Shown: positions 43,887 through 52,096, counted from the first letter of the stretch. The stretch: DNA of 61,451 nucleotides from Acidobacteriaceae bacterium (GCA_030040425.1 JASHTS010000077.1:1-61451); one strand, 5' to 3'. Notes: generated from the sequence alone by a model not told the origin. A program made the numbers and translations.

Positions 43887-46804
43887 ATCGCGCGCACGCG
43901 TTCTCCCCCCGCAACTTGCGCTTTCTTGCTTCCGGCCTGCTGGCCGTTCTTGCCGTCTTTGCGGGCTCGCCCGCCACGCGTGCCCAGAGCCAGTCGGGTT
44001 TCCAGTACAACGGCATCGACCTCGCTGACTACACGCAGGACGGCTACCTCTCGAGTTCGGAGGCCGCACAGACCATCCGCGCGACCAGCGCCAACTACAC
44101 CGCCGTGATGGCCACCTGGTACGTCCAGACTTTCGATTCGAACTCCATCGCGCCGGAGACCACCTCTTCCCCCGGCTATGACGCGAGCACCGATCCGCTT
44201 TCGCCCGCTGATGCTGCGGTGATCGCGGCCATTCAGGCCTTGCAGGCGCAGGGCATTACGGTTGCGCTCAAGCCCCACGTGGACTCGATCGACGGAACCT
44301 GGCGCGGAGATTTCACCTGGCCAAGCGCCGATACCACCACCGCCGAGCAGCAGGCCTGGCTCACGGCCTGGTTCACCAGCTACCAGTCTTTCATCCTGCA
44401 CTTCGCGCAGATCGCATCGCAGAACGGTGTGGGCATTCTCGTCATCGGCACCGAGTTCGCCAAGCTCAGCGGCAGCACCTGCGCCGGCAGCTGCGAATCG
44501 TATTGGCTGCAGTATGTCATCGATCCTCTGCGGCAGCAGTATCCCAACCTCACCCTGGCTTACGGCGCCAACGCCACCAGCGCCGGCGACGAGTTCACCA
44601 CCGTCTCCTTCTGGAAGGACGTGGACATCATCGGCGTGGACGGCTATTTTCCCATCGACAACTCCGCCGATTGCAACACCAGCACACCGCCGGACCCCAC
44701 GCTGGCTGAGCTCGAAAGCGGCTGGACCGACAACCCCTGCAGCGGCGACTTCAATGCTGTGGCTGCCCTTCAGAATCTCTCCAGCGCCTACCCCGGCAAG
44801 CCGCTGATCTTCACGGAGATCGGTTACCCCAGCGCAACCGGCTCCAACGCGGCTCCTTACAACTACACGCCTACCGGCGCCTACGACGACACCGAGCAGT
44901 CGAACTGTTACGAGGCGTTCTTCGAGATTTTCAGCCAGCAGACCTCGTGGATGAAGGGCGTCTTCTGGTGGGCGTGGATGGTTTCGCCGCCCGCGGCCAA
45001 CGACACCGGCTATTCGCCGCAGAACAAGACCGCCGGCGACACCACGCTCCCGGAGTGGTACGGCTCGCAAACCGAGGGCTTTACGCTCGCGCCCGCCAAT
45101 GCCGCACTTACGCTGAACCAGAGCTCGAATATCTCCACCGTCATCTCCATCACGCCGCTTGACGGCTTCAACGGATCGGTCACCCTGGCCGTCTCCGGCT
45201 TGCCGAGCGGTGTCACGGCGTCCTTCACTGCCGGCAGCGCCGCAAATACGCAGATCCTCGCGCTCAAGGCCAGCAGCACGGCGACAGCCGGTGGTCCGGT
45301 GAGCATCACCGTGACGGGAACCTCCGGAAGCCTCACGGCAACCACTTCCATCGCTCTCACCGTTCAGGCCCTGCCGCCCGGCTTCACGCTTACAGCTTCG
45401 CCCGGCACCCTATCTGTCGGCCAGGGCTCCTCAGCCGTAAGCACCATCACAGTCACCGATGTCGGCGGATTCTCAGGCGCGGTTACGCTGGCCGCCTCGA
45501 ATCTGCCCAGCGGCGTTACCGCCACTTTTGGCGCCGGCGCCGCTGCCGGCACGCAGGTGGTCACGCTCGCCGTCAGCGCCACCACGCCCACCGGAACAAC
45601 CTCGGTGACCGTCACCGGAACCGGTACTTCGGGTGCGCAGACGCTCACCGCGAGTACGACCATCGAACTCACCGTGGGCCCGCCCAACTTCACTGTTACG
45701 CCCGGGCTTTCCTCGCTCTCCATCGCCCAGGGCGGCAGCAACATGGAGACGATCACGGTCACGGACGCCAACGGCTTTAGCGGCGACGTGAGTCTGGCCG
45801 CGTCCGGACTGCCGGCCGGCATTACCGCCTCCTTCAACCCCACTTCCGCAACCAGCTCGAGCGAGCTCACGCTCACCGCCTCGAGCTCCGCCGGACTGGG
45901 CGGTCCGGTCACCATCACTATCACTGGGACCAGCGGCAGCCTCTCTGCTTCCACAACCATTCAGATCACCGTCGTAGTCCCGCCCAGCTTCACGCTCAGC
46001 ACGCAGGATCAAGCCTATTCCGTGGCACAGGGCGAGAGCTCGCCCATCCCCGTCACCATCTCTGACCTGGGCGGATTCGACGGCAGCGTCCAATTCACGG
46101 CCACCGGATTGCCGAGCGGCGTAACCGGCAGCTTCAGTCCCAATCCCACCACGAGCGCCTCTACCACACTCACCGTCACCGCCTCCGGTACCGCCGAGAT
46201 CGAAGGGCCGGTGGACGTCACCATCACCGGCACCTCCGGCAGCATCCTTGAAGAGACCACCATCGAGCTTTCTGTGACGGGCATCCCCGGCTTCGCCGCC
46301 AGTGGGAATCCCGATTCGTCTATCACCATTGAAGCCGGCGCAACCAGCGGCAATACCGCCACCATTGCGGTGATCGGCACCAACGGATTCAGCGGAACCG
46401 TGAACCTCACCTGTGCCATTACACCGGTCGCGGCCAAAGATCCGCCCACATGCAGCCTTTCGCCCGCATCCCTGACCATCAGCGGTACAGCCGCGGCCGC
46501 GTCTCTGCTCACCATTACCACCGTTGCCCCGGGGGCCGCTTTGAGCCGGCGCGAAAACCTCTTCTTGCCCGCGACGGGTGGAACCGCGCTTGCCCTGGTT
46601 CTGTTCGTGTTCGTCCCGAGGCGTCGCCGGAATTGGCTCACCCTGGTCGTGCTCCTTTCGCTCGCCGTCTCTCTGGGCGCGATCGGCTGCGGCGGTAAGA
46701 GCGGAGCCCCAGGTACTACCCCGGGCACTTACACCGTCACCGTGACGGGTACCTCGGGTTCGACGAACGCCACCGTAGGCACGGTTTCGTTGACTATCCA
46801 ATAG
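43883..46804 (+). CDS. GH113-like glycosidase with Ig-like repeats and split C-terminal membrane anchor
   Basis: A 973-residue secreted protein, signal FLASGLLAVLAVFAGSPATRAQ. Residues about 35-390 are a TIM-barrel resembling GH113 beta-mannanases: ALKPHVDSIDGTWRGDF, the acid/base candidate in IGTEFAKLSG and the nucleophile candidate in FTEIGYPS. From about 400 come four Ig-like repeats of about 95-100 residues (TITVTDVGGFSGAVTLAASN and variants). The fifth is interrupted between ASLLTITTVAPG and GTYTVTVTGTSGS by two hydrophobic helices flanking PRRRRNW and a lipobox-like AIGC (Cys936). The start overlaps the ankyrin gene stop. Confidence 0.85.
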   Translation: MNRAHAFSPRNLRFLASGLLAVLAVFAGSPATRAQSQSGFQYNGIDLADYTQDGYLSSSEAAQTIRATSANYTAVMATWYVQTFDSNSIAPETTSSPGYDASTDPLSPADAAVIAAIQALQAQGITVALKPHVDSIDGTWRGDFTWPSADTTTAEQQAWLTAWFTSYQSFILHFAQIASQNGVGILVIGTEFAKLSGSTCAGSCESYWLQYVIDPLRQQYPNLTLAYGANATSAGDEFTTVSFWKDVDIIGVDGYFPIDNSADCNTSTPPDPTLAELESGWTDNPCSGDFNAVAALQNLSSAYPGKPLIFTEIGYPSATGSNAAPYNYTPTGAYDDTEQSNCYEAFFEIFSQQTSWMKGVFWWAWMVSPPAANDTGYSPQNKTAGDTTLPEWYGSQTEGFTLAPANAALTLNQSSNISTVISITPLDGFNGSVTLAVSGLPSGVTASFTAGSAANTQILALKASSTATAGGPVSITVTGTSGSLTATTSIALTVQALPPGFTLTASPGTLSVGQGSSAVSTITVTDVGGFSGAVTLAASNLPSGVTATFGAGAAAGTQVVTLAVSATTPTGTTSVTVTGTGTSGAQTLTASTTIELTVGPPNFTVTPGLSSLSIAQGGSNMETITVTDANGFSGDVSLAASGLPAGITASFNPTSATSSSELTLTASSSAGLGGPVTITITGTSGSLSASTTIQITVVVPPSFTLSTQDQAYSVAQGESSPIPVTISDLGGFDGSVQFTATGLPSGVTGSFSPNPTTSASTTLTVTASGTAEIEGPVDVTITGTSGSILEETTIELSVTGIPGFAASGNPDSSITIEAGATSGNTATIAVIGTNGFSGTVNLTCAITPVAAKDPPTCSLSPASLTISGTAAAASLLTITTVAPGAALSRRENLFLPATGGTALALVLFVFVPRRRRNWLTLVVLLSLAVSLGAIGCGGKSGAPGTTPGTYTVTVTGTSGSTNATVGTVSLTIQ

Positions 46805-47268
46805 CAACAGAAGAGGTTGCATCCATCACGTGCAGAGCTCGAAGGGGCCCTGCAGTCCCGGTATGGCGAAGGATAGGCGAAAACATGTCGTACCGCGACT
46901 CGAAAGTCTTACTCCAAAGGTGGGATTTCCACATATCGATGCGCTGTGGAAAAGTTTTCTTTCCCCTGCGCACCCGCTGGTGCAACCTTTCCACTCCATT
47001 CGCATCTGAACAAGTAATTAGCAGAGGCTTCCCCAAGATGTCCTACCGAAGAAAGGTTTCAACTCCTTTTTGAGGGTCCATTCGGACCTCTTCCCAAACA
47101 CCCCCCTGGATTCCCTCCCTTAACTGCCTCTCGAATGGGCCTACCGGAAGGTAGGCCCAAATTACGTTTGGACATTTCTTGCTCCGAACACAATCAATCG
47201 CCCGTGGGGGGGAGTTTTTCGGCGCAGACTCCACTCCCGCTACAATCAATGGTTCGCCGTCCCTATCC
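46805..47268 (+). other. intergenic region with two inverted repeats
   Basis: No gene. Inverted repeat TTTCCACA (46926-46933) / TGTGGAAA (46945-46952) is followed by a T-rich run and could be a weak terminator for the glycosidase gene. A second hairpin lies at 47136-47159. Confidence 0.45.
47136..47159 (+). terminator. stable hairpin, possible terminator
   Basis: A 9-bp stem TGGGCCTAC (47136-47144) / GTAGGCCCA (47151-47159) with loop CGGAAG. There is no T-run on either side, so the terminator role is uncertain; a processing or attenuation element upstream of pgeF is possible. Confidence 0.35.
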
Positions 47269-48366
47269 ATGCCGCCTCCTCGACGCTCCACTCCGTCATC
47301 CGCACGCTCGGCGTCCGACCCGCTCCTCAAGGCCGCCGGTCCCGAAGCGGCGGGTCTTGAAGCGGCGGTTCTCGTCGATGGCCGCCAGTCGCAAAGTGAG
47401 CGCCATCCCCGCGGCGCGCTGCTCGAGCCCGCATCCCGGGCAGAGCTTGAGCATCCCGCGCCGGTTCCCACCACTGCTCCCAACGGGGTCCGTTGGCTTC
47501 CGGTCCCCGGCTGGAAAATTCCCTGGCTCTCAAGCGGATTCAGCACGCGTCTTGGCGGCGTGAGCCGCGCTTACGCGGCAGACGGCGCGTCGGGAGAACT
47601 CAACCTTGGCCTCACGCCCGAGGACTCGCGAGAAAATGTTGTCGCCAACCGGCGCCTTCTGGCGGGAGCGGTCACCGGCAACGGCTCTCACCCGCTGATT
47701 ACCCTGCGCCAGTTTCACTCGAATCTTGTTGTGATTGCAGGCTCAGAGGACGCCGCGCGGGAGCGCCCGCGCAAGGGCGATGGCCTGCTCTGTGCGGAGC
47801 CGGGCCTGCTGCTGGGCGTGCAAACCGCCGACTGCATTCCGGTGCTGGTGGCCGACCGCAAGCGGCGAGTTGTCGGCGCTTTCCACGCGGGCTGGCGCGG
47901 CACGGTGAAACGCATCGTGGAATCCGGCATCGGGCGCATGCGCCTGGAATTTGGTTCGCGGCCTGCCGATCTCATCGCTGCCATCGGCCCCGGCATCGGC
48001 CCTTGCTGCTATGCCGTCGGCGAGGAGGTCTGGTCGGAGTTCGAATCGCAATTCGCCTACGCGCGTGTGCTGTTCCACGAGGTGTACGATTCCAACCCCG
48101 TGCATCAGCGCTATCCCATGCTGTTCCTGAACCAGCGCGCTCCCGGGCACATGCGAGCCGGCACAGGCCTGCACGTCGACTTGATGGAAGCGAATCGGCG
48201 CCAGCTTCTCGATGCAGGCATCTCTCTTCAATCGATCCAGATTGTGGGCGGTTGCACCCAGTGCAATCGGGGTCTGTTCTTCTCCCATCGCGGCGCGCGC
48301 GGCCGCACGGGGCGCATGATGGCGGTGATCGGGATTCGCAGCGGCAAAGGCGTTGCGCAGAGCTAA
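47269..48366 (+). CDS. pgeF: PgeF/YfiH multicopper-type polyphenol oxidase, peptidoglycan-editing
   Basis: About 365 residues. The DUF152/YfiH domain is in the C-terminal 270 residues: SGFSTRLGGVSRAY, LRQFHSNLV with a conserved His, TADCIPVLVAD with a Cys, and FHAGWRGTV with the third ligand. E. coli YfiH removes misincorporated L-Ser from UDP-MurNAc-dipeptide; family members also oxidise phenols. The N-terminal 85 residues are low-complexity and may be disordered or mis-started. ATG 47269 is taken, though no ribosome site is clear and the frame is open to 47179. Confidence 0.88.
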   Translation: MPPPRRSTPSSARSASDPLLKAAGPEAAGLEAAVLVDGRQSQSERHPRGALLEPASRAELEHPAPVPTTAPNGVRWLPVPGWKIPWLSSGFSTRLGGVSRAYAADGASGELNLGLTPEDSRENVVANRRLLAGAVTGNGSHPLITLRQFHSNLVVIAGSEDAARERPRKGDGLLCAEPGLLLGVQTADCIPVLVADRKRRVVGAFHAGWRGTVKRIVESGIGRMRLEFGSRPADLIAAIGPGIGPCCYAVGEEVWSEFESQFAYARVLFHEVYDSNPVHQRYPMLFLNQRAPGHMRAGTGLHVDLMEANRRQLLDAGISLQSIQIVGGCTQCNRGLFFSHRGARGRTGRMMAVIGIRSGKGVAQS

Positions 48367-48445
48367 GAGTCACGTCGTGGGTTGGGGATGGATGGGGGTG
48401 CGGTGACGGCGCCTGAACGAGCCGCTGCACACGCTGGGAATGCTC

Positions 48446-48742
48446 TCAGGAAGCTTTAGCCGCTTCGCCTGGATTCACCAGGTCGCGCAACTCCTTGGAC
48501 GGCTTGAAGTAGGGCACTTTCTTTGCCGGGACTTCCACGCGTTCCCCGGTCTTGGGATTACGGCCGATGCGGGGATTGCGCTGCCGGATACGAAATGATC
48601 CGAACCCGCGAATTTCAATCTTGTCGCCGCTCTGCAAAGCGCCAATTACGGAGGAGAAGATGGTTTCTACGATCACTTCGCCGTCGCGCCGAGTAAGGTC
48701 GCCCAACGCGGTTACCTTCTCCACCAGGTCTGCTTTTGTCAT
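48446..48742 (-). CDS. HU/IHF-family DNA-bending protein
   Basis: A 98-residue histone-like protein. MTKADLVEKVTALGDLTRRDGEVIVETIF forms the dimerising helices, and GFGSFRIRQRNPRIGRNPKTGE is the beta-arm with the conserved RNPxxGxNPxTGE loop that bends DNA. Length and sequence fit an IHF-beta/HU-type subunit; the two cannot be separated by eye. It shapes the nucleoid and acts in replication and recombination. Convergent with pgeF, 79 bp between stops. Confidence 0.95.
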   Translation of the reverse strand: MTKADLVEKVTALGDLTRRDGEVIVETIFSSVIGALQSGDKIEIRGFGSFRIRQRNPRIGRNPKTGERVEVPAKKVPYFKPSKELRDLVNPGEAAKAS

Positions 48743-48984
48743 AACTCAAAGACCTCCGCTCCCAGCATAATGGGATTCTGCCCATGATCGGGCGAAAAAA
48801 GCAAGCCCCCCTTGCAAATTAGCCTTTGTGCATCAGCGGTTTGCCCGCCGGATTGTCCCTGGCGCGCGCCGCAAACGCCTCCTTTGTTAACGTGCGGTAT
48901 CATGACTTGAATCACGCCGTCCCGGGAGAGTTCTGGACTTAAGTGCTATGGTTCGAAGCCGACCGGTATGGAATCGTCTAAACA

Positions 48985-49752
48985 ATGTCTTATCCGCAGT
49001 TTAGCATCGTGATCCCGGCCTACAATGAGGCCGCGCGCATCCCCGGCACTCTGGAGTCGGTGACCGCTTGTGTCCGCAGCCGCGGCTGGTCGGCGGAGAT
49101 CATCGTGGTCAACGATGGTTCACGCGATGCAACTGCCAGTGTAGTCCGCTCTTTCGCTGCCAAAAATCCTGAAATCCGCCTGATCGAGAACCCCGGCAAT
49201 CGCGGCAAAGGCTACAGCGTGCGCAACGGCCTGCTCCGCGCCCTCGGGGAAGTTGTGATGTTTACCGACGCCGATCTCTCCGCGCCCATTGAAGAAGCCC
49301 AGGGCCTCTTCGATGCCATCGCCGGCGGCGCGGACATCGCCATCGGCTCGCGCTGGTTGGAACGCAGCCGCCAGACCATCCGGCAGCCTTTCTATCGCCG
49401 CTTCTTCGGCCGCTGTTTCAACGCCGTCACGCGCGCCATCATGGGGCTTTCCTTTGCCGATACGCAGTGCGGATTCAAGGCCTTTACGCGCGCAGCGGCG
49501 CAGACCGTATGCCAGTTGCAGACCATCGATCGCTGGGGCTTCGACCCCGAGATCCTCTTCATTGCGCTCAAGCGCGGCTACCGTATTGAAGAGGTGCCCG
49601 TAAGCTGGGCGCACGATGAGCGCACCCGCATCAGCTACCTCAAGGACGGCTTGCGCATGCTCGAGGATATCGCCATCGTTCGCTGGAACGCCCTGCGCGG
49701 ACGCTACGGGCGTGAGATCGAGCCCATTCATCGCGCCACACTGGTCAAGTAG
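48985..49752 (+). CDS. dolichyl-phosphate glucosyltransferase-like GT2 enzyme
   Basis: A 255-residue cytoplasmic GT2 transferase. FSIVIPAYNEAARIPGTLESV opens the GT-A fold, NDGSRDAT follows, and the metal-binding DxD is FTDADLSAPIEEA. DTQCGFKAFTRAAA is characteristic of ALG5-like dolichyl/undecaprenyl-phosphate beta-glucosyltransferases, which charge lipid carriers with glucose for surface glycans. No GtrA flippase is adjacent. Transcribed away from the HU gene; the 242-bp spacer shows no clear promoter. Confidence 0.9.
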   Translation: MSYPQFSIVIPAYNEAARIPGTLESVTACVRSRGWSAEIIVVNDGSRDATASVVRSFAAKNPEIRLIENPGNRGKGYSVRNGLLRALGEVVMFTDADLSAPIEEAQGLFDAIAGGADIAIGSRWLERSRQTIRQPFYRRFFGRCFNAVTRAIMGLSFADTQCGFKAFTRAAAQTVCQLQTIDRWGFDPEILFIALKRGYRIEEVPVSWAHDERTRISYLKDGLRMLEDIAIVRWNALRGRYGREIEPIHRATLVK

Positions 49753-49789
49753 AACAGCCCCGCTCCGCACAAACGTGTGCGCCCCAGAG

Positions 49790-49812
49790 CCTGCCCTGAG
49801 CTTGTCGAAGGG
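49790..49812. repeat. REP-like dispersed palindrome
   Basis: The sequence CCCTGAGCTTGTCGAAGGG at 49794-49812, with CCTG before it, is an imperfect palindrome that recurs as an intergenic repeat in many bacterial genomes. Only one copy was noticed in this window. Confidence 0.6.
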
Positions 49813-49949
49813 ACCCTCGCACTTGGGGACCGGGGATCGAACAAATCTCTCCTGAGACTTATTCCCTCATGCGCCCGTCCCTCTTCACAGGTTCCGGCCT
49901 CCCGCGAAGACGCGCCGCGACCGCTTCGTTTTCTGAAAGGAAAATTCGC

Positions 49950-50357
49950 ATGATCCGCAAATTGGGGCTCACGATTTTGTTGTTTGCACTCGGCTCCGCA
50001 GCCGCTCTGGCCGCAGACTTCAATGGCAAATGGAACGGGCAGGTGCAGGGGCGCAATGGCATGCAGACCCTGGTCTTCGACTTCCACGTCGACGGCTCAA
50101 CCCTCACCGGCAAGATCACCACGCCGCGCGGCGATACCGATATCTCCAATGGCAAGGTCGACGGCGACACCATCACCTTCGACCAGGTGCTGAACTTCAA
50201 CGGCAACTCCTTCACCATCACCTACACCGGCAAGGCTGCCGCCGATGGCACCATCCAGTTCACGAGGCAGTTTGGCAGCGCCGGTGACCGTCCGCCGCAA
50301 CAGTTCACGGCCAAGCGTGGCGACGCTCCAACCACCCCGGCCGCACCGCCTCAATAG
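49950..50357 (+). CDS. small secreted beta-barrel-like protein
   Basis: A 135-residue secreted protein of unknown function. Signal MIRKLGLTILLFALGSAAALA is followed by a lipocalin-like beta-rich domain with regularly spaced strands: FNGKWNGQVQGRNG, LVFDFHVDGSTLTGKI, ISNGKVDGDTITFDQV and SFTITYTGKAAADGTIQF. A disordered Pro/Ala tail ends the protein. ATG 49950 is supported by GAAAGGAAAA a few bases before; the frame opens at 49869. Small proteins of this pattern are common in Acidobacteria; no role assigned. Confidence 0.75.
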   Translation: MIRKLGLTILLFALGSAAALAADFNGKWNGQVQGRNGMQTLVFDFHVDGSTLTGKITTPRGDTDISNGKVDGDTITFDQVLNFNGNSFTITYTGKAAADGTIQFTRQFGSAGDRPPQQFTAKRGDAPTTPAAPPQ

Positions 50358-50490
50358 CGGTTTTTTTCCCGGGGTTGCACCAAGCTGGCGGGGAACCGGG
50401 CGCAGGAAAATCCCCTGCGCCCCGGATTCGCCACGAGATGAATATCTCTGATAAACTGAAGATTCTGAAGACCACGTGCAGGAAGATCCC

Positions 50491-50862
50491 ATGTCTATTC
50501 ATCCCGTTATGCAGCGCCTGGCTGAGAAGCTCAAGCGCACCGATTTGCCGGAGTTTGTTCCCGGCGACCAGATTCGCGTCCAGGTGAAGATCAAGGAAGG
50601 CGATAAAGAGCGTTTGCAGGCCTTCGAGGGCCTGGTGATCGCCATCAACAACGGCCCCCAGGGCACCTTCACCGTGCGCAAGATGAGCTTCGGCCAGGGC
50701 GTCGAGCGCATCTTCCCCTTCAACTCCAAAGTCATCGACAAGATCGAGAAGATCCGCAGCTACAAGGTGCGCCGCTCCAAGCTGTTTTACATACGCGGGC
50801 TGCGCGGCAAGGCGGCCCGTCTCAAGGAAATCGATCGCGAGTCGGGTAAAGTCCGCGCCTGA
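50491..50862 (+). CDS. rplS: 50S ribosomal protein L19
   Basis: A 123-residue L19, located at the 30S-50S interface. The family pattern is clear: [49 protein letters not shown] and [24 protein letters not shown] 50491 follows GCAGGAAGATCCC. The usual neighbours trmD and rimM are not here, but rnhB is 530 bp downstream, as in many genomes. A strong terminator follows at 50902. Confidence 0.98.
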   Translation: MSIHPVMQRLAEKLKRTDLPEFVPGDQIRVQVKIKEGDKERLQAFEGLVIAINNGPQGTFTVRKMSFGQGVERIFPFNSKVIDKIEKIRSYKVRRSKLFYIRGLRGKAARLKEIDRESGKVRA

Positions 50863-50901
50863 TCGCCCTGCGCTTTCGGGAAGAAAGCCGCGTTTTCCAC
50901 G

Positions 50902-50929
50902 AAACCCTCAGCACGCCCGCTGAGGGTTT
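50902..50929 (+). terminator. rho-independent terminator of rplS
   Basis: An 11-bp stem AAACCCTCAGC (50902-50912) / GCTGAGGGTTT (50919-50929), loop ACGCCC, followed by T and CGTTTG. Confidence 0.88.
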
Positions 50930-51010
50930 TCGTTTGTGCATAGGAAATGTTTCGGCTTGCAGATCGATCTCGTTTACGGGCCAACGCAAACGAGGAAAGA
51001 TCAAAACGAG

Positions 51011-51043
51011 CAAAGGCCCCGGGTTATCAGTCCGGGGCCTTTG
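51011..51043 (-). terminator. rho-independent terminator between rplS and the minus-strand tRNA
   Basis: A 12-bp perfect stem CAAAGGCCCCGG (51011-51022) / CCGGGGCCTTTG (51032-51043) with a 9-nt loop. On the minus strand it is followed by CTCGTTTTG, so it would end a transcript coming from the tRNA at 51231; it can also back up rplS. Confidence 0.75.
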
Positions 51044-51056
51044 CATTTCAGGGACT

Positions 51057-51084
51057 CCAGATCACTGGAAGCCGTCTGCGAAAC
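51057..51084 (+). repeat. inverted partial copy of the tRNA D-arm and anticodon loop
   Basis: On the plus strand CCAG-ATCA-CTGG (51057-51068), AA, then GCCGTCTGCGAAAC (51071-51084) repeat, in inverted orientation, the D-hairpin, 2-nt joint and 14 nt of anticodon arm of the minus-strand tRNA at 51143-51231 (match at 51191-51204). The following bases do not close an anticodon stem and no acceptor or T-arm is present, so this copy is not a working tRNA. Confidence 0.7.
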
Positions 51085-51142
51085 TTACAAAAAGCTTATC
51101 ACACCGGCAGTTGCCCGTCAAATCCTGTGGTCGAGCATCCTA

Positions 51143-51231
51143 CTGAGGGCAAGGGAGTTGAACCCTAATGGCTGATAAGGCCACTCGACCGTTTCGCAGA
51201 CGGCGCCCAGTACCCACTGGTAATACCCTCC
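51143..51231 (-). tRNA. candidate allo-tRNA (8/4 cloverleaf, anticodon GCG)
   Basis: An 89-nt class II tRNA fold read on the minus strand. Acceptor GGAGGGTA (51231-51224) faces TGCCCTCA (51151-51144): 7 pairs plus a terminal G-A mismatch. D-arm CCAGT-GGGT-ACTGG has a 4-nt loop as in tRNA-Sec. Anticodon arm GCCGT-CTGCGAA-ACGGT carries GCG. The variable arm is AGTGGC-CTTATCA-GCCATT, and the T-arm AGGG-TTCAACT-CCCT has only 4 bp, with a perfect T-loop. The discriminator is G (51143), preferred by SerRS; CCA is not encoded. This 8+4 layout fits allo-tRNAs; a pseudo-tRNA is the alternative. Confidence 0.6.
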
Positions 51232-51391
51232 AGGCGCAATTGTCTACGATCGAGTCACCTTACACCTGAAAGTCCGCGATAGAGCAAATGAATTCGACTT
51301 CAAATCCGCTTTTAGATTAGGAGCGGGATTTCCGAGGGTTTCGCCGCGATAGACGGCTCGGAATCGCCAAGCTGTTCTTATACTCGAAGAC

Positions 51392-52096
51392 ATGATCAGG
51401 GCCACGGTATGCGGTTGGAAGCTCGAGCGGGCGGCGCGCCGCGAGGGCGCCCTGCGCATCGCCGGATTGGACGAAGTCGGCCGCGGACCGATGTTCGGGC
51501 CGGTCGTAGCAGCCGCAGTTATCCTTCCAAAGAGTTGCCCCCTGCAAGGGCTGACCGATTCCAAGAAGCTCTCGGAAAAATCTCGAAACGAATTCGATCG
51601 CGAGATCCGCGCCAATGCCATCGCCTGGGCCATCGCCGCTGTCGATGTGGAAACCATCGACCGCATCAATATCCGCAATGCATCCCTGCTGGCTATGCGC
51701 CAGGCCGTCGAGCAGCTCCCGCTCAGCCCCGATTACCTTCTCATCGACGGTCTCGACACCATCGACTGGCCCTGTCCGCAGCAGGCCGTCGTGCAGGGCG
51801 ACGGCACCAGCCTCTCCATTGCCGCGGCCAGCGTGCTCGCCAAGGTTTATCGCGACCGGCTGCTGGTCGAGCTCGATCTCCAATTTCCCGGTTACGGCCT
51901 CGCGCGCCACAAGGGCTACTGTTCGCTTGAGCATCTTGAAGCGCTGGCGCGCCTGGGTCCCACGCCCATGCACCGCAAGAGCTACCGGCCTGTAGCCCAG
52001 ACCAGGTTCAACTTCTCGAGCGAGGCCGAGCTCGAGACCGCAATGGAAACCCTGGCCATCGACGCGCTCGAAATCGAAAGCCCGGATCGGGCCTGA
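51392..52096 (+). CDS. rnhB: ribonuclease HII
   Basis: A 234-residue RNase HII, which cuts RNA in RNA-DNA hybrids and single ribonucleotides in DNA. The N-terminal LRIAGLDEVGRGPMFGPVVAAAVIL contains the DExGRG active-site motif; further acidic ligands are in LIDGLDTIDW and in the SIAAASVLAKVYRDRLL segment. The C-terminal LGPTPMHRKSYRPV is also typical. Start ATG 51392; no strong ribosome site. Convergent with msrQ, 33 bp between stops. Confidence 0.96.
   Translation: MIRATVCGWKLERAARREGALRIAGLDEVGRGPMFGPVVAAAVILPKSCPLQGLTDSKKLSEKSRNEFDREIRANAIAWAIAAVDVETIDRINIRNASLLAMRQAVEQLPLSPDYLLIDGLDTIDWPCPQQAVVQGDGTSLSIAAASVLAKVYRDRLLVELDLQFPGYGLARHKGYCSLEHLEALARLGPTPMHRKSYRPVAQTRFNFSSEAELETAMETLAIDALEIESPDRA

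Noticed and set aside
46926-46952. TTTCCACA/TGTGGAAA as DnaA boxes of an origin
   Set aside because: Only two imperfect copies, no dnaA/dnaN neighbour and no AT-rich unwinding region.
51125-51190. GGTCGAG/CTCGACC as the acceptor of a plus-strand tRNA, or a tmRNA end
   Set aside because: No T-loop consensus before the 3' arm on the plus strand and no tag frame; the minus-strand 8/4 fold explains the TTCAACT loop better.
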